Shown in pieces: positions 1-6,500 of a stretch of DNA of 7,701 nt. A program made the position numbers and the translations under genes. The stretch comes from Flavobacteriaceae bacterium (lineage in GTDB: Bacteria; Bacteroidota; Bacteroidia; Flavobacteriales; Flavobacteriaceae): positions 1 to 7,701 of the forward strand of contig CANJDA010000104.1 of the NCBI GenBank assembly GCA_947472705.1. Reading direction: 5' to 3'. Every line of letters begins with the position of its first letter. Within the stretch, counting starts at the first letter, position 1. The notes below the pieces were generated by a model, which had not been told where the DNA came from, did not search any database, and worked only from the letters and a program-made list of their open reading frames with translations.

Positions 1-1
1 A

Positions 2-655
2 AACGGAACCGGAAAAGAATTGGTTGCTCACCAATTACACGAAAAAAGTGAAAGAGCAACTGCTCCTATGATAGAAGTAAACTGTGCTGCTATTCCATCA
101 GAATTAATTGAAAGCGAATTGTTCGGACACGTTAAAGGTGCCTTTACCTCTGCAGTGAAAGACCGTGCTGGGAAATTTGAAGCGGCCGATGGCGGAACGA
201 TTTTCCTAGATGAAATAGGTGATATGAGTCTTTCGGCTCAAGCCAAAGTACTGCGTGCATTGCAAGAAAGTTTGATTCAAAGAGTGGGTGCTGATAAAGA
301 CATCAAAATTAACGTTCGTGTAGTTGCAGCTACCAATAAAGATTTGAAAAAAGAAATTGCTGAAGGACGTTTCCGAGAAGATTTATACCATCGCTTGGCC
401 GTTATCTTAATCAAAGTACCATCTTTAAACGAAAGGCGTAATGACATTCCTTTATTAATAGAACATTTTGCTGTTAAGATTGCCGAAGAGCAAGGAAACG
501 CACCAAAATTATTTTCAAAATCAGCCATCAAGTTATTGCAAGAGTATGATTGGACTGGAAATATCCGCGAACTGAGAAATGTAGTGGAACGTTTAATTAT
601 CTTAGGCGGAAATGAAATCTCGGAAACCGATGTAAAACTTTTTGCCAGTAAGTAA
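2..655 (+). CDS. Sigma-54-dependent transcriptional activator, AAA+ domain (5' end outside window, no HTH domain)
   Basis: This is the C-terminal 217 residues of a bacterial enhancer-binding protein, the ATPase class that remodels RNA polymerase-sigma-54 to open promoters. The reading frame is open to the window edge and enters in the middle of Walker A (NGTGKE). In order follow the sigma-54 contact loop as GAFTSA (137-154; the usual form is GAFTGA), Walker B GGTIFLDE, sensor I RVVAATNKD, the arginine-finger segment FREDLYHRL, and sensor II WTGNIRELRNVVERL. The protein stops about 20 residues after sensor II, so the Fis-type helix-turn-helix usual in this family is absent. A receiver domain probably lies upstream, as in the roughly 380-residue HTH-less regulators FlgR of Helicobacter and CtcC of Chlamydia, but this cannot be seen. 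Its stop codon overlaps the next start (TAATG), which suggests translational coupling. The family call is secure; the target genes are unknown. Confidence 0.93.
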   Translation, partial: NGTGKELVAHQLHEKSERATAPMIEVNCAAIPSELIESELFGHVKGAFTSAVKDRAGKFEAADGGTIFLDEIGDMSLSAQAKVLRALQESLIQRVGADKDIKINVRVVAATNKDLKKEIAEGRFREDLYHRLAVILIKVPSLNERRNDIPLLIEHFAVKIAEEQGNAPKLFSKSAIKLLQEYDWTGNIRELRNVVERLIILGGNEISETDVKLFASK

Positions 656-1269
656 TGAACCTAAAAAAAATAAACCCCAACCTCCAAAAAGCACTTATCG
701 AAAACGATTTGACTGAGGCTAATGAAATGCAACAGGATACTTTTTCTACCATTAAAAGTGGTGCTGATGCAGTAATTCAATCGCCTGAGGGTACTGGAAA
801 AACTACTGCTATAGTTTTAAATGTCATTCAGCGAATGGAAAAAACTATGGGTGAAAGCACCAGAGCTTTAATTTTGGTGGAATCCAAAGAGCGTGTACTT
901 GAAATGGAAGAACTCTTTTTGAAATACGGCACTTATACTGATTTAAGTATTCTAGGTGTTCATGATAAAGGCGATATCGATTATGATAAAAATATCATTT
1001 CAATGGGATTGGATGTACTTATTGGTACCCCAACTAAAATAAATGCTATGTTCGCTTCGGCAGGTTTTAACATTAATACCATCAAAATGTTTGTTGTTGA
1101 TGATGCCGATGTGCTTTTCCGCTTGCGTCATGATGCTATAGTGCAACGTTTATCTATGAGTATTGAAAAAACACAACGCTTGTTCTTTTGCTCTCAAATT
1201 ACCGAAAGAGTAGAAGTACTAGCGGATAAAATAATGATAGAACCACTTTTCTTCGAGATGGAAGAATAA
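655..1269 (+). CDS. Stand-alone DEAD-box helicase-like N-terminal domain protein, degenerate motifs
   Basis: This 204-residue protein corresponds to only the first RecA-like domain of a DEAD-box RNA helicase. Visible motifs are a Q-motif-like EANEMQQ (Q26), Walker A SPEGTGKT (43-50), motif Ia region ALILVES, motif Ib IGTPTK (123-128), motif II as DDAD (149-152) instead of DEAD, and motif III as SQI (180-182) instead of SAT. The second RecA domain, with the arginine fingers needed for unwinding, is missing: the frame closes normally at 1269 and the following DNA encodes an unrelated protein. It could bind ATP or nucleic acid but is unlikely to unwind on its own; a partner or regulatory role is inference. 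It starts at an ATG overlapping the upstream stop by one base and is followed 16 bp later by the DUF2007 gene, so it probably sits in one operon. The frame is intact with normal composition, so it does not look like recent decay. Confidence 0.8.
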   Translation: MNLKKINPNLQKALIENDLTEANEMQQDTFSTIKSGADAVIQSPEGTGKTTAIVLNVIQRMEKTMGESTRALILVESKERVLEMEELFLKYGTYTDLSILGVHDKGDIDYDKNIISMGLDVLIGTPTKINAMFASAGFNINTIKMFVVDDADVLFRLRHDAIVQRLSMSIEKTQRLFFCSQITERVEVLADKIMIEPLFFEMEE

Positions 1270-1285
1270 AAATATAAAATCAAAT

Positions 1286-1501
1286 ATGGGACTAATAAAA
1301 ATATTTTCGGGCGAAGAAATTCTTGCTGTTACTTTAAAAGAAAGACTGGAAGAAGCCAATATCAATGTGGTGCTTAGAGCCAACAATCAAGCCAATGTAT
1401 TGCCAAGTATTCAAACTGCCAAACCAGTAGAATTATTTATCATGGAAGTTGATTATGGTAAAGCTAGCCCAGTGATTGAAGAATTTCGGTTGAGTATTTA
1501 A
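1286..1501 (+). CDS. DUF2007 family small protein
   Basis: This is a 71-residue protein of the DUF2007 type, small proteins with a GlnB-like alpha/beta fold described as putative signal-transducing proteins; no biochemical role is established. The characteristic N-terminal pattern is visible: a short strand (GLIKIFSG), an acidic EE, then a helix with the LKERLEEANI signature that is followed in the family by a strand and a variable loop (here NVVLRANNQANVLPS). A second strand, PVELFIMEVDY, leads into the C-terminal helix ASPVIEEF. The length fits single-domain members. The start is the ATG at 1286, preceded by an A-rich, SD-less leader as is usual in Bacteroidota. It lies 16 bp after the helicase-like gene and is probably the last gene of that operon, since a good promoter for the next gene follows. 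It is soluble, with no signal peptide or membrane segment. Confidence 0.85.
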   Translation: MGLIKIFSGEEILAVTLKERLEEANINVVLRANNQANVLPSIQTAKPVELFIMEVDYGKASPVIEEFRLSI

Positions 1502-1519
1502 GCAATTGACAATTCTGAA

Positions 1520-1546
1520 ATCTTCAAATTGCTACATCTTCAAATT
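1520..1546. repeat. 11-bp direct repeat over the ABC-F promoter
   Basis: ATCTTCAAATT occurs at 1520-1530 and again at 1536-1546, a 16-bp period. The first copy enters the -33 element of the proposed promoter and the second lies in the spacer just before the -7 element. It may be a regulator-binding pair or chance in AT-rich DNA; no palindrome is present within the unit. Confidence 0.5.
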
Positions 1547-1558
1547 AAACTATATTTG
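1529..1558 (+). promoter_or_regulatory. Bacteroidota-type promoter of the ABC-F gene
   Basis: TTG at 1529-1531 and TATATTTG at 1551-1558 match the flavobacterial -33 (TTG) and -7 (TAnnTTTG) elements. The spacing is 19 bp, within the usual 17-23. The predicted leader before the ATG at 1586 is about 20-25 nt. This separates the ABC-F gene from the upstream operon. It is the best-formed promoter in the window. Confidence 0.7.
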
Positions 1559-1585
1559 CCGCTTCAAAAAATCTAAGAATCTAAA

Positions 1586-3220
1586 ATGATTACAGTTAAC
1601 GATATCTCAGTGCAATTTGGCGGCACCACTTTATTTAGCGACGTTTCTTTTGCCATAAATGAAAATGATAAAATTGCCCTAATGGGTAAAAACGGCGCTG
1701 GAAAATCAACGCTTTTAAAAATAATTGCTGGAGAAGCCAAGCCATCTACCGGAAATGTCTCAGCTCCAAAAGATGCTGTGATAGCCTATTTGCCTCAGCA
1801 TTTATTAACCAAAGATGGAGCAACTGTGATGGAAGAAGCCTCAAAAGCTTTTGGCCAAATATTTAAAATGAAAGCCGAAATTGATGCTATAAATGAACAA
1901 TTAACTATTCGTACCGATTACGAAAGTGATGAGTACATGAAACTTATAGAGCAGGTTTCTGATTTAAGTGAGAAATATTATGCTATTGAAGAAATCAATT
2001 ATGAAGCTGAGGTTGAAAAAATACTAACTGGTTTAGGATTTGAAAGAGAAGACTTCACACGTCAAACTTCAGAGTTTTCGGGAGGATGGAGAATGCGTAT
2101 TGAATTGGCCAAAATCCTGTTACAAAAACCTGATTTGATTTTATTGGATGAACCTACAAATCATATGGATATCGAGAGTATTCAATGGTTGGAAGATTTT
2201 TTAATCAACTCGGCCAAAGCAGTGGTGGTGATTTCCCATGATAGAGCCTTTGTAGATAATATTACCAACCGTACCATAGAAGTTACTATGGGCAGAATTT
2301 ACGATTACAAGGCAAAATATACACACTATTTAGAACTACGAAAAGACCGAAGAATTCATCAGCAAAAAGCCTACGATGAACAGCAAAAAATGATTGCTGA
2401 CAATCAGGCTTTTATTGATCGTTTTAAAGGGACTTTTTCTAAAACAGATGCGGTTCAATCGAGGGTAAAAATGCTAGAAAAATTAGTGATAGTAGAAGTT
2501 GATGAAGTGGATACCTCTGCTTTAAAATTGAAATTTCCACCAGCAGTCCGTTCGGGTAATTACCCTGTTATTGTAAAGGACTTAGAGAAGTCGTATGGAG
2601 ATCATTTGATTTTTAAGGATGCCAATATAGTAATTGAGCGTGGCGATAAAGTTGCCTTTGTTGGAAAGAACGGTGAAGGAAAATCGACGATGATTAAAGC
2701 CATCATGAAACAAATCGAAATCAATAGTGGATCTGTAGAGATTGGACATAATGCTCAAATTGGGTATTTTGCTCAAAACCAAGCATCATTACTAGACGAG
2801 AACGGAACGATTTTTTCTACTATTGATGATATTGCTGTTGGTGATATTCGTACCAAAATCAAAGACATTTTAGGAGCGTTTATGTTCCATGGTGATGATG
2901 TTACCAAAAAAGTAAAAGTACTTTCGGGTGGTGAAAAAACACGTTTGGCAATGATAAAATTGTTGCTAGAACCTGTTAATTTGCTAATTCTAGATGAGCC
3001 TTCTAACCATTTAGATATGAAAACCAAAGACATTATAAAAGACGCATTACGTGATTTTGACGGAACTTTAATTTTAGTATCACACGACCGTGATTTCCTT
3101 GACGGATTGGTAACCAAGGTTTTTGAATTTGGTCACAAACGAGTGAAAGAACACTTTGAAGATATTAAAGGCTTTTTGGCACATAAAAAAATGGAAAGCC
3201 TGCGCGAGATTGAAAAGTAG
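1586..3220 (+). CDS. ABC-F family ATPase (ribosome-associated translation factor type)
   Basis: This 544-residue protein has two ABC ATPase domains in tandem and no membrane segment, the hallmark of ABC-F proteins. Family members bind the ribosomal E site and resolve stalled or drug-bound ribosomes. Domain 1 has Walker A GKNGAGKS (34-41), signature FSGGWRMR (from 164), Walker B LLDEPTNH (186-193) and switch histidine H218. The interdomain linker, charged and helical, contains FIDRFKGTFSKTDAVQSR, the P-site-tRNA-interaction motif region. Domain 2 has Walker A GKNGEGKS (360-367), signature LSGGEK (446-451), Walker B ILDEPSNHLD with D470/E471, and switch H500. All catalytic residues are intact. 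The C-terminus ends shortly after domain 2, so the long coiled-coil tail of Uup is absent. Subfamily (housekeeping versus antibiotic-resistance type) cannot be fixed by eye; a housekeeping role is more likely because there is no resistance-type context or leader peptide. It is convergent with the next gene across 3 bp. Confidence 0.93.
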   Translation: MITVNDISVQFGGTTLFSDVSFAINENDKIALMGKNGAGKSTLLKIIAGEAKPSTGNVSAPKDAVIAYLPQHLLTKDGATVMEEASKAFGQIFKMKAEIDAINEQLTIRTDYESDEYMKLIEQVSDLSEKYYAIEEINYEAEVEKILTGLGFEREDFTRQTSEFSGGWRMRIELAKILLQKPDLILLDEPTNHMDIESIQWLEDFLINSAKAVVVISHDRAFVDNITNRTIEVTMGRIYDYKAKYTHYLELRKDRRIHQQKAYDEQQKMIADNQAFIDRFKGTFSKTDAVQSRVKMLEKLVIVEVDEVDTSALKLKFPPAVRSGNYPVIVKDLEKSYGDHLIFKDANIVIERGDKVAFVGKNGEGKSTMIKAIMKQIEINSGSVEIGHNAQIGYFAQNQASLLDENGTIFSTIDDIAVGDIRTKIKDILGAFMFHGDDVTKKVKVLSGGEKTRLAMIKLLLEPVNLLILDEPSNHLDMKTKDIIKDALRDFDGTLILVSHDRDFLDGLVTKVFEFGHKRVKEHFEDIKGFLAHKKMESLREIEK

Positions 3221-3223
3221 TTT

Positions 3224-4042
3224 TTAAATAGTAATAGTCAATTTATAAATTGTAGAGACTAATCCTTCAGTATCATTGTCTTCGCAAAGCAAAAATTCGA
3301 TTTGTGAATCTTTTTCGTTAAATAATGTAAGTCCTTCAAATTTTTGATTTTCAGAAATTTGATGCACATTATAAACTTTTTTGGTCTTCACATTTAAGCT
3401 TCCAATAAAGCTACCATAAATTTCGCCATCATTATAGGTTGAAGTTGTGTTTTCGCAAGCTGCCAAGAAATAAACTTTATCTTTTACTATAATGGCGTCG
3501 GTAAAAGTAGCTTCTGTTTCATTAACTTTAGGAAGGATAACCGTTTTGAAGTCTATCGTTTTATTTATTTTGTTATAAGTAAAAATCCCATTTTTAGATT
3601 GAATTCCATTCCCTCTTTGGAAGAAATAAAAATTCTCTTTATCAATAATAACACCTTCTATGTTGAGCTCATCATCATTTAAAGATAGCGATTGACGAAT
3701 TTTTTTATAAAGTTTGGATATGTCTTTTTCTTTAATTTCTTTAGTTTCCATATTAAATTTAACCCTCGTATCTCTTTTTTTGGTAGATCCTGAGCCGTAT
3801 AAATAGAGTTTGTTGTTAAATAAAGTTAGAGATTCAAAATCAGCTTTGTCCTTTTTGGGTAAATTTTCTTGACTGTTTTCAAGGAGTTTTATTTTGTGAA
3901 GTTGCTTTTCATTTAGGTTGTATTTGTATAAAAATGTACTGTTATCAGAAATAATAAATAATAAATCCTTAATAAATACCAAGCCAGAGGCAGCACCTAT
4001 TCCTAGAATTTCAATATAAGTTTGCAATTGTATTTTTTTCAT
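3224..4042 (-). CDS. Uncharacterised beta-propeller-like protein (possibly DUF6929-like)
   Basis: This is a 272-residue protein of unknown function. No signal peptide or membrane segment is evident, so it is probably cytoplasmic. Five degenerate repeats are visible, each a glycine-containing turn followed by two hydrophobic strands: residues 16-33 (GAASGLVFIKDLLFIISD), 69-86 (FESLTLFNNKLYLYGSGS), 128-145 (IEGVIIDKENFYFFQRGN), 180-197 (FTDAIIVKDKVYFLAACE) and 235-254 (FEGLTLFNEKDSQIEF then LLCE). Spacings are 53, 59, 52 and 55, which suits propeller blades of about 50 residues. The F-E-G/S-L starts and conserved acidic residues resemble esterase-like or phytase-like propellers. I recall similar flavobacterial proteins under DUF6929, but this is memory, not a search. 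M1 is the only plausible start, since the next Met is residue 98. The gene reads toward the ABC-F gene and diverges from the MATE gene. Confidence 0.8.
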   Translation of the reverse strand: MKKIQLQTYIEILGIGAASGLVFIKDLLFIISDNSTFLYKYNLNEKQLHKIKLLENSQENLPKKDKADFESLTLFNNKLYLYGSGSTKKRDTRVKFNMETKEIKEKDISKLYKKIRQSLSLNDDELNIEGVIIDKENFYFFQRGNGIQSKNGIFTYNKINKTIDFKTVILPKVNETEATFTDAIIVKDKVYFLAACENTTSTYNDGEIYGSFIGSLNVKTKKVYNVHQISENQKFEGLTLFNEKDSQIEFLLCEDNDTEGLVSTIYKLTITI

Positions 4043-4046
4043 TAAA

Positions 4047-4054
4047 CAAATATA
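4047..4054 (-). promoter_or_regulatory. -7 element (TAnnTTTG) for the propeller-like gene, nearly at the start codon
   Basis: On the minus strand TATATTTG ends four bases before the ATG, reading TATATTTG-TTTA-ATG. This is an exact match to the Bacteroidota -7 motif. A transcript starting the usual few bases downstream would begin at or next to the ATG, so the mRNA may be leaderless. No TTG is seen at the -33 distance, which lowers confidence. Confidence 0.45.
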
Positions 4055-4120
4055 ATTAGGAAAGCTAACATTTCATTAGGATTACTTTTTAAAAAGGCAA
4101 TTAAAAAAATAGAAACCTCT

Positions 4121-4128
4121 TATCTTTG
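4121..4128 (+). promoter_or_regulatory. -7 element (TAnnTTTG) for the MATE gene
   Basis: TATCTTTG at 4121-4128 matches the flavobacterial -7 consensus exactly and is followed by an A-rich leader of about 20 nt up to the GTG start. No TTG lies 17-23 bp upstream, so the -33 element is weak or replaced by an activator. The 106-bp gap 4043-4148 thus carries divergent promoters. Confidence 0.5.
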
Positions 4129-4148
4129 CCCACTCAAAAAAAAGCAAA

Positions 4149-5531
4149 GTGAACTTAACGCAATACACCAAAGAATTTCGATACAATCTACAATTGGCTT
4201 ATCCAGTAATATTGGGAATGCTTGGACATACTTTAATAGGTATTGTAGATAATGTCATGGTTGGGAAATTGGGTAGTACCGAATTGGCCGCAGTTTCTTT
4301 GGGAAATAGTTTGATTTTTGTTGCCATGTCACTTGGAATTGGATTTTCTACAGCCATTACACCAATTGTAGCTGAAGCCGATGCCGAGAATGATAAGAGT
4401 AAAATTCGCTCGGCTTTTCATCACGGACTTTTATTATGTACTATTTTAGGGTTTTTACTTTTTGGTTTAGTGGTTTTGGCTAAGCCAATAATGGAGCTAT
4501 TACACCAACCCAAAGAAGTAATTACGCTCGCCAAACCTTATTTAGATTGGGTTGCTTTTTCATTGGTTCCGCTAATTATTTATCAAGGGTATAAACAATT
4601 TGCCGATGGGCTTTCGATGACAAAAATCTCTATGTATGCTATTGTTATGGCGAATATTGTTCATGTCATTATCAATTATTGTTTGATTTATGGGGTTTGG
4701 ATTTTCCCAAAGATGGGTATTCTTGGGGCTGGACTCGGTACGGTAATTTCCCGTATTGCCATGGTTTGTTTTATGCATAGTATTCTTTCTCGAAAAGAAC
4801 AATTGAAACAATACTTCCACGGATTTAGCTTTGATGAAATTAAAAAAGAAACAATAAAAAAGATAGTCAACCTCGGTTTGCCCTCTGCCATGCAAATGTT
4901 GTTCGAAGTAGTTCTATTTACTGCCGGAATTTGGTTGTGCGGAAATATTGGAAAGACGAGTCAGGCGGCCAATCAAATTGCACTTAGCTTAGCTTCCATG
5001 ACTTTTATGTTTGCCATGGGATTGAGCGTGGTTTCTATGATTAGAATTAGCAACCAAAAAGGATTAAATGATTACAAGCAATTGATTGTAGTAGCGCGTT
5101 CCATCTTTCTTTTGGCTATAATTATTGAAATTATTTTTGCCATAATGTTTGTTGCCTTACATCAAGTTTTGCCCTATCTCTTTTTAAATATGGATAATCA
5201 GTCACAACTGTTAGACAATAAAGAAGTGATTTCCATTGCAGCTAAATTACTATTGGTAGCGGCTGTATTTCAAATTTCGGACGGAATTCAAGTAGTAGTG
5301 TTAGGTGCGTTACGTGGTTTGCAAGATGTAAAGATTCCAATGTATTTAACCTTTGTTGCTTATTGGATTGTTGGCTTCCCAATTTCTTTTTACTTAGGCG
5401 AACATACTTCGCTTAAAGCAGTTGGAGTTTGGATTGGTTTATTGGCAGGATTAACCACTGCGGCAATTTTTCTTTTTCTTCGATTTCATTACCTTACCAA
5501 AAAGTTCGTTACCGAAAATACTTCCCAATAA
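4149..5531 (+). CDS. MATE family efflux transporter, NorM-like
   Basis: This is a 460-residue integral inner-membrane protein with about 12 hydrophobic segments in two pseudo-symmetric halves, the normal size and topology for MATE exporters that expel cationic drugs or metabolites in exchange for Na+ or H+. Conserved NorM features are visible. The TM1 segment GIVDNVMVGKLG holds D34; LPSAMQMLFEVVLF in TM7 holds E253; FQISDGIQVVVLGALRG in TM10 holds D378. These three positions correspond to the acidic cation-coupling residues described for Vibrio NorM, and all are present. The start is GTG at 4149; no in-frame ATG lies upstream and the N-terminus NLTQYTKEFRYNLQLAYPVILG matches the amphipathic entry to TM1. 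A -7 promoter motif stands about 20 nt ahead. The substrate cannot be predicted. The next gene follows after 58 bp on the same strand. Confidence 0.95.
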   Translation: MNLTQYTKEFRYNLQLAYPVILGMLGHTLIGIVDNVMVGKLGSTELAAVSLGNSLIFVAMSLGIGFSTAITPIVAEADAENDKSKIRSAFHHGLLLCTILGFLLFGLVVLAKPIMELLHQPKEVITLAKPYLDWVAFSLVPLIIYQGYKQFADGLSMTKISMYAIVMANIVHVIINYCLIYGVWIFPKMGILGAGLGTVISRIAMVCFMHSILSRKEQLKQYFHGFSFDEIKKETIKKIVNLGLPSAMQMLFEVVLFTAGIWLCGNIGKTSQAANQIALSLASMTFMFAMGLSVVSMIRISNQKGLNDYKQLIVVARSIFLLAIIIEIIFAIMFVALHQVLPYLFLNMDNQSQLLDNKEVISIAAKLLLVAAVFQISDGIQVVVLGALRGLQDVKIPMYLTFVAYWIVGFPISFYLGEHTSLKAVGVWIGLLAGLTTAAIFLFLRFHYLTKKFVTENTSQ

Positions 5532-5544
5532 TTTGTAACTAACA

Positions 5545-5576
5545 TTGCATAGTTGCGTATAATCACCGTATAATTT
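5545..5576 (+). promoter_or_regulatory. Possible weak promoter of the SPFH gene
   Basis: TTG at 5545-5547 and TATAATTT at 5569-5576 are 21 bp apart. The downstream box departs from TAnnTTTG at two positions (fifth base A for T, last base T for G), so this is only a candidate. Co-transcription with the MATE gene, which ends 58 bp upstream without a terminator, is the alternative. Confidence 0.25.
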
Positions 5577-5589
5577 AAAAACAAGTAAA

Positions 5590-6495
5590 ATGATACTTTC
5601 TATTATTATTGGTGTTATCTTAATTATTATTAGTGTAACGCTAAAAAACAATGTCAATCCCATTTCAAAATATGCCAATCTTTTCAGAATCTTTGGCTTT
5701 GTGGTTATTTTAATTGGATTACTTTCTTCTGTTTTCAAACAAATCGATGCGGGTAAAGTGGGTGTAAAATCGCTTTATGGTCACGTACAACCTGAAATTT
5801 TAGAAAGTGGTTTGCATGTAGTGAATCCGCTTATAGACATTACTATCTTTGATACCCAAACCCAAAACTATACCATGTCGGCCATTCATGATGAAGGTGC
5901 AAAAGCAGGTGACGATGCTATTAGAGTGCTGTCAAACGATGGATTGGAAGTGGTGATTGACCTTACAGTTTTATACCGAGTGATACCAACCGAAGCTCCA
6001 AAAATATTTAAAGGAATCGGTGTGGATTATACTGATAAAATTGTACGCCCAGTAACCAGAACACGTATTCGTGACAACGCTGTTTATTATGATGCCGTAG
6101 CTTTATATTCAACCAAAAGAAATGAGTTTCAACAACGCATTTTTAAATCAATTGAAGATGATTTCAAAAAAAGAGGTTTGATTTTAGAACAATTGTTAAT
6201 TCGTAATATCAACCTTCCAACTTCCGTTAAAGCTTCTATCGAAAGCAAGATTAATGCCGAACAAGATGCTCAAAAAATGACCTTCGTTTTACAAAAAGAA
6301 AAACAAGAAGCCGAACGTAAAAGAGTAGAAGCACAAGGTATTGCCGATTATCAAAGAATTATCTCAACAGGATTAACCGATAAACAATTACAATACGAAC
6401 AAATCAAAGCTCAAAAAGAAATAGCAACATCAGCCAATGCTAAAGTTATTTTTATGGGCAAAGGAAGTGCACCAGTAATCTTGTCGGATAAATAA
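5590..6495 (+). CDS. SPFH/prohibitin-like membrane protein
   Basis: This is a 301-residue protein of the SPFH (stomatin/prohibitin/flotillin/HflKC) superfamily, membrane scaffolds that form large rings and often modulate proteases or membrane domains. Two hydrophobic segments lie at the N-terminus (about 2-18 and 32-48). The SPFH/Band 7 domain follows from about residue 50, with the typical entry AGKVGVKSLYGHVQPEILESG, the middle strand LSNDGLEVVIDLTVLYRV, and VRPVTRTRIRDN. A long charged coiled coil covers about 215-270 (NAEQDAQKMTFVLQKEKQEA and on). The prohibitin-type end AKVIFMGKGSAPVIL follows. The closest resemblance is to prohibitins rather than HflK/HflC. Neither an NfeD-like partner nor FtsH lies beside it in this window. 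Two N-terminal segments leave it open whether the SPFH domain faces cytoplasm or periplasm. No SD precedes the ATG. Confidence 0.93.
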   Translation: MILSIIIGVILIIISVTLKNNVNPISKYANLFRIFGFVVILIGLLSSVFKQIDAGKVGVKSLYGHVQPEILESGLHVVNPLIDITIFDTQTQNYTMSAIHDEGAKAGDDAIRVLSNDGLEVVIDLTVLYRVIPTEAPKIFKGIGVDYTDKIVRPVTRTRIRDNAVYYDAVALYSTKRNEFQQRIFKSIEDDFKKRGLILEQLLIRNINLPTSVKASIESKINAEQDAQKMTFVLQKEKQEAERKRVEAQGIADYQRIISTGLTDKQLQYEQIKAQKEIATSANAKVIFMGKGSAPVILSDK

Positions 6496-6500
6496 CGGTT

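Noticed and set aside
277..531. 84-codon open frame on the minus strand
   Set aside because: It lies entirely inside the AAA+ coding region, has no family resemblance, and is a shadow of the real gene.
20..655. Sigma-54 activator starting at the TTG at position 20
   Set aside because: The preceding codons encode the rest of Walker A (NGTGKE), so the true start is upstream of the window.
1501..1533. Inverted repeat AGCAATT/AATTGCT as a terminator after the DUF2007 gene
   Set aside because: Only 7 weak pairs around a 19-nt loop, and no T-run follows.
2582..3117. Two minus-strand open frames (66 and 114 codons)
   Set aside because: Both are antisense to the ABC-F second ATPase domain, whose motifs are intact; their translations look like random antisense sequence.
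3176..3191. TTGGCAC resembling the -24 half of a sigma-54 promoter
   Set aside because: No GC follows at the -12 position (AA there), and it lies within the end of the ABC-F coding region.
4572..4895. Two overlapping minus-strand open frames inside the MATE gene
   Set aside because: The MATE frame is complete and strongly supported; the antisense translations show no domain pattern.
5451..5738. 95-codon minus-strand open frame spanning the MATE-SPFH gap
   Set aside because: It overlaps both flanking genes; its hydrophobic stretches come from antisense reading of membrane segments and AT-rich DNA.
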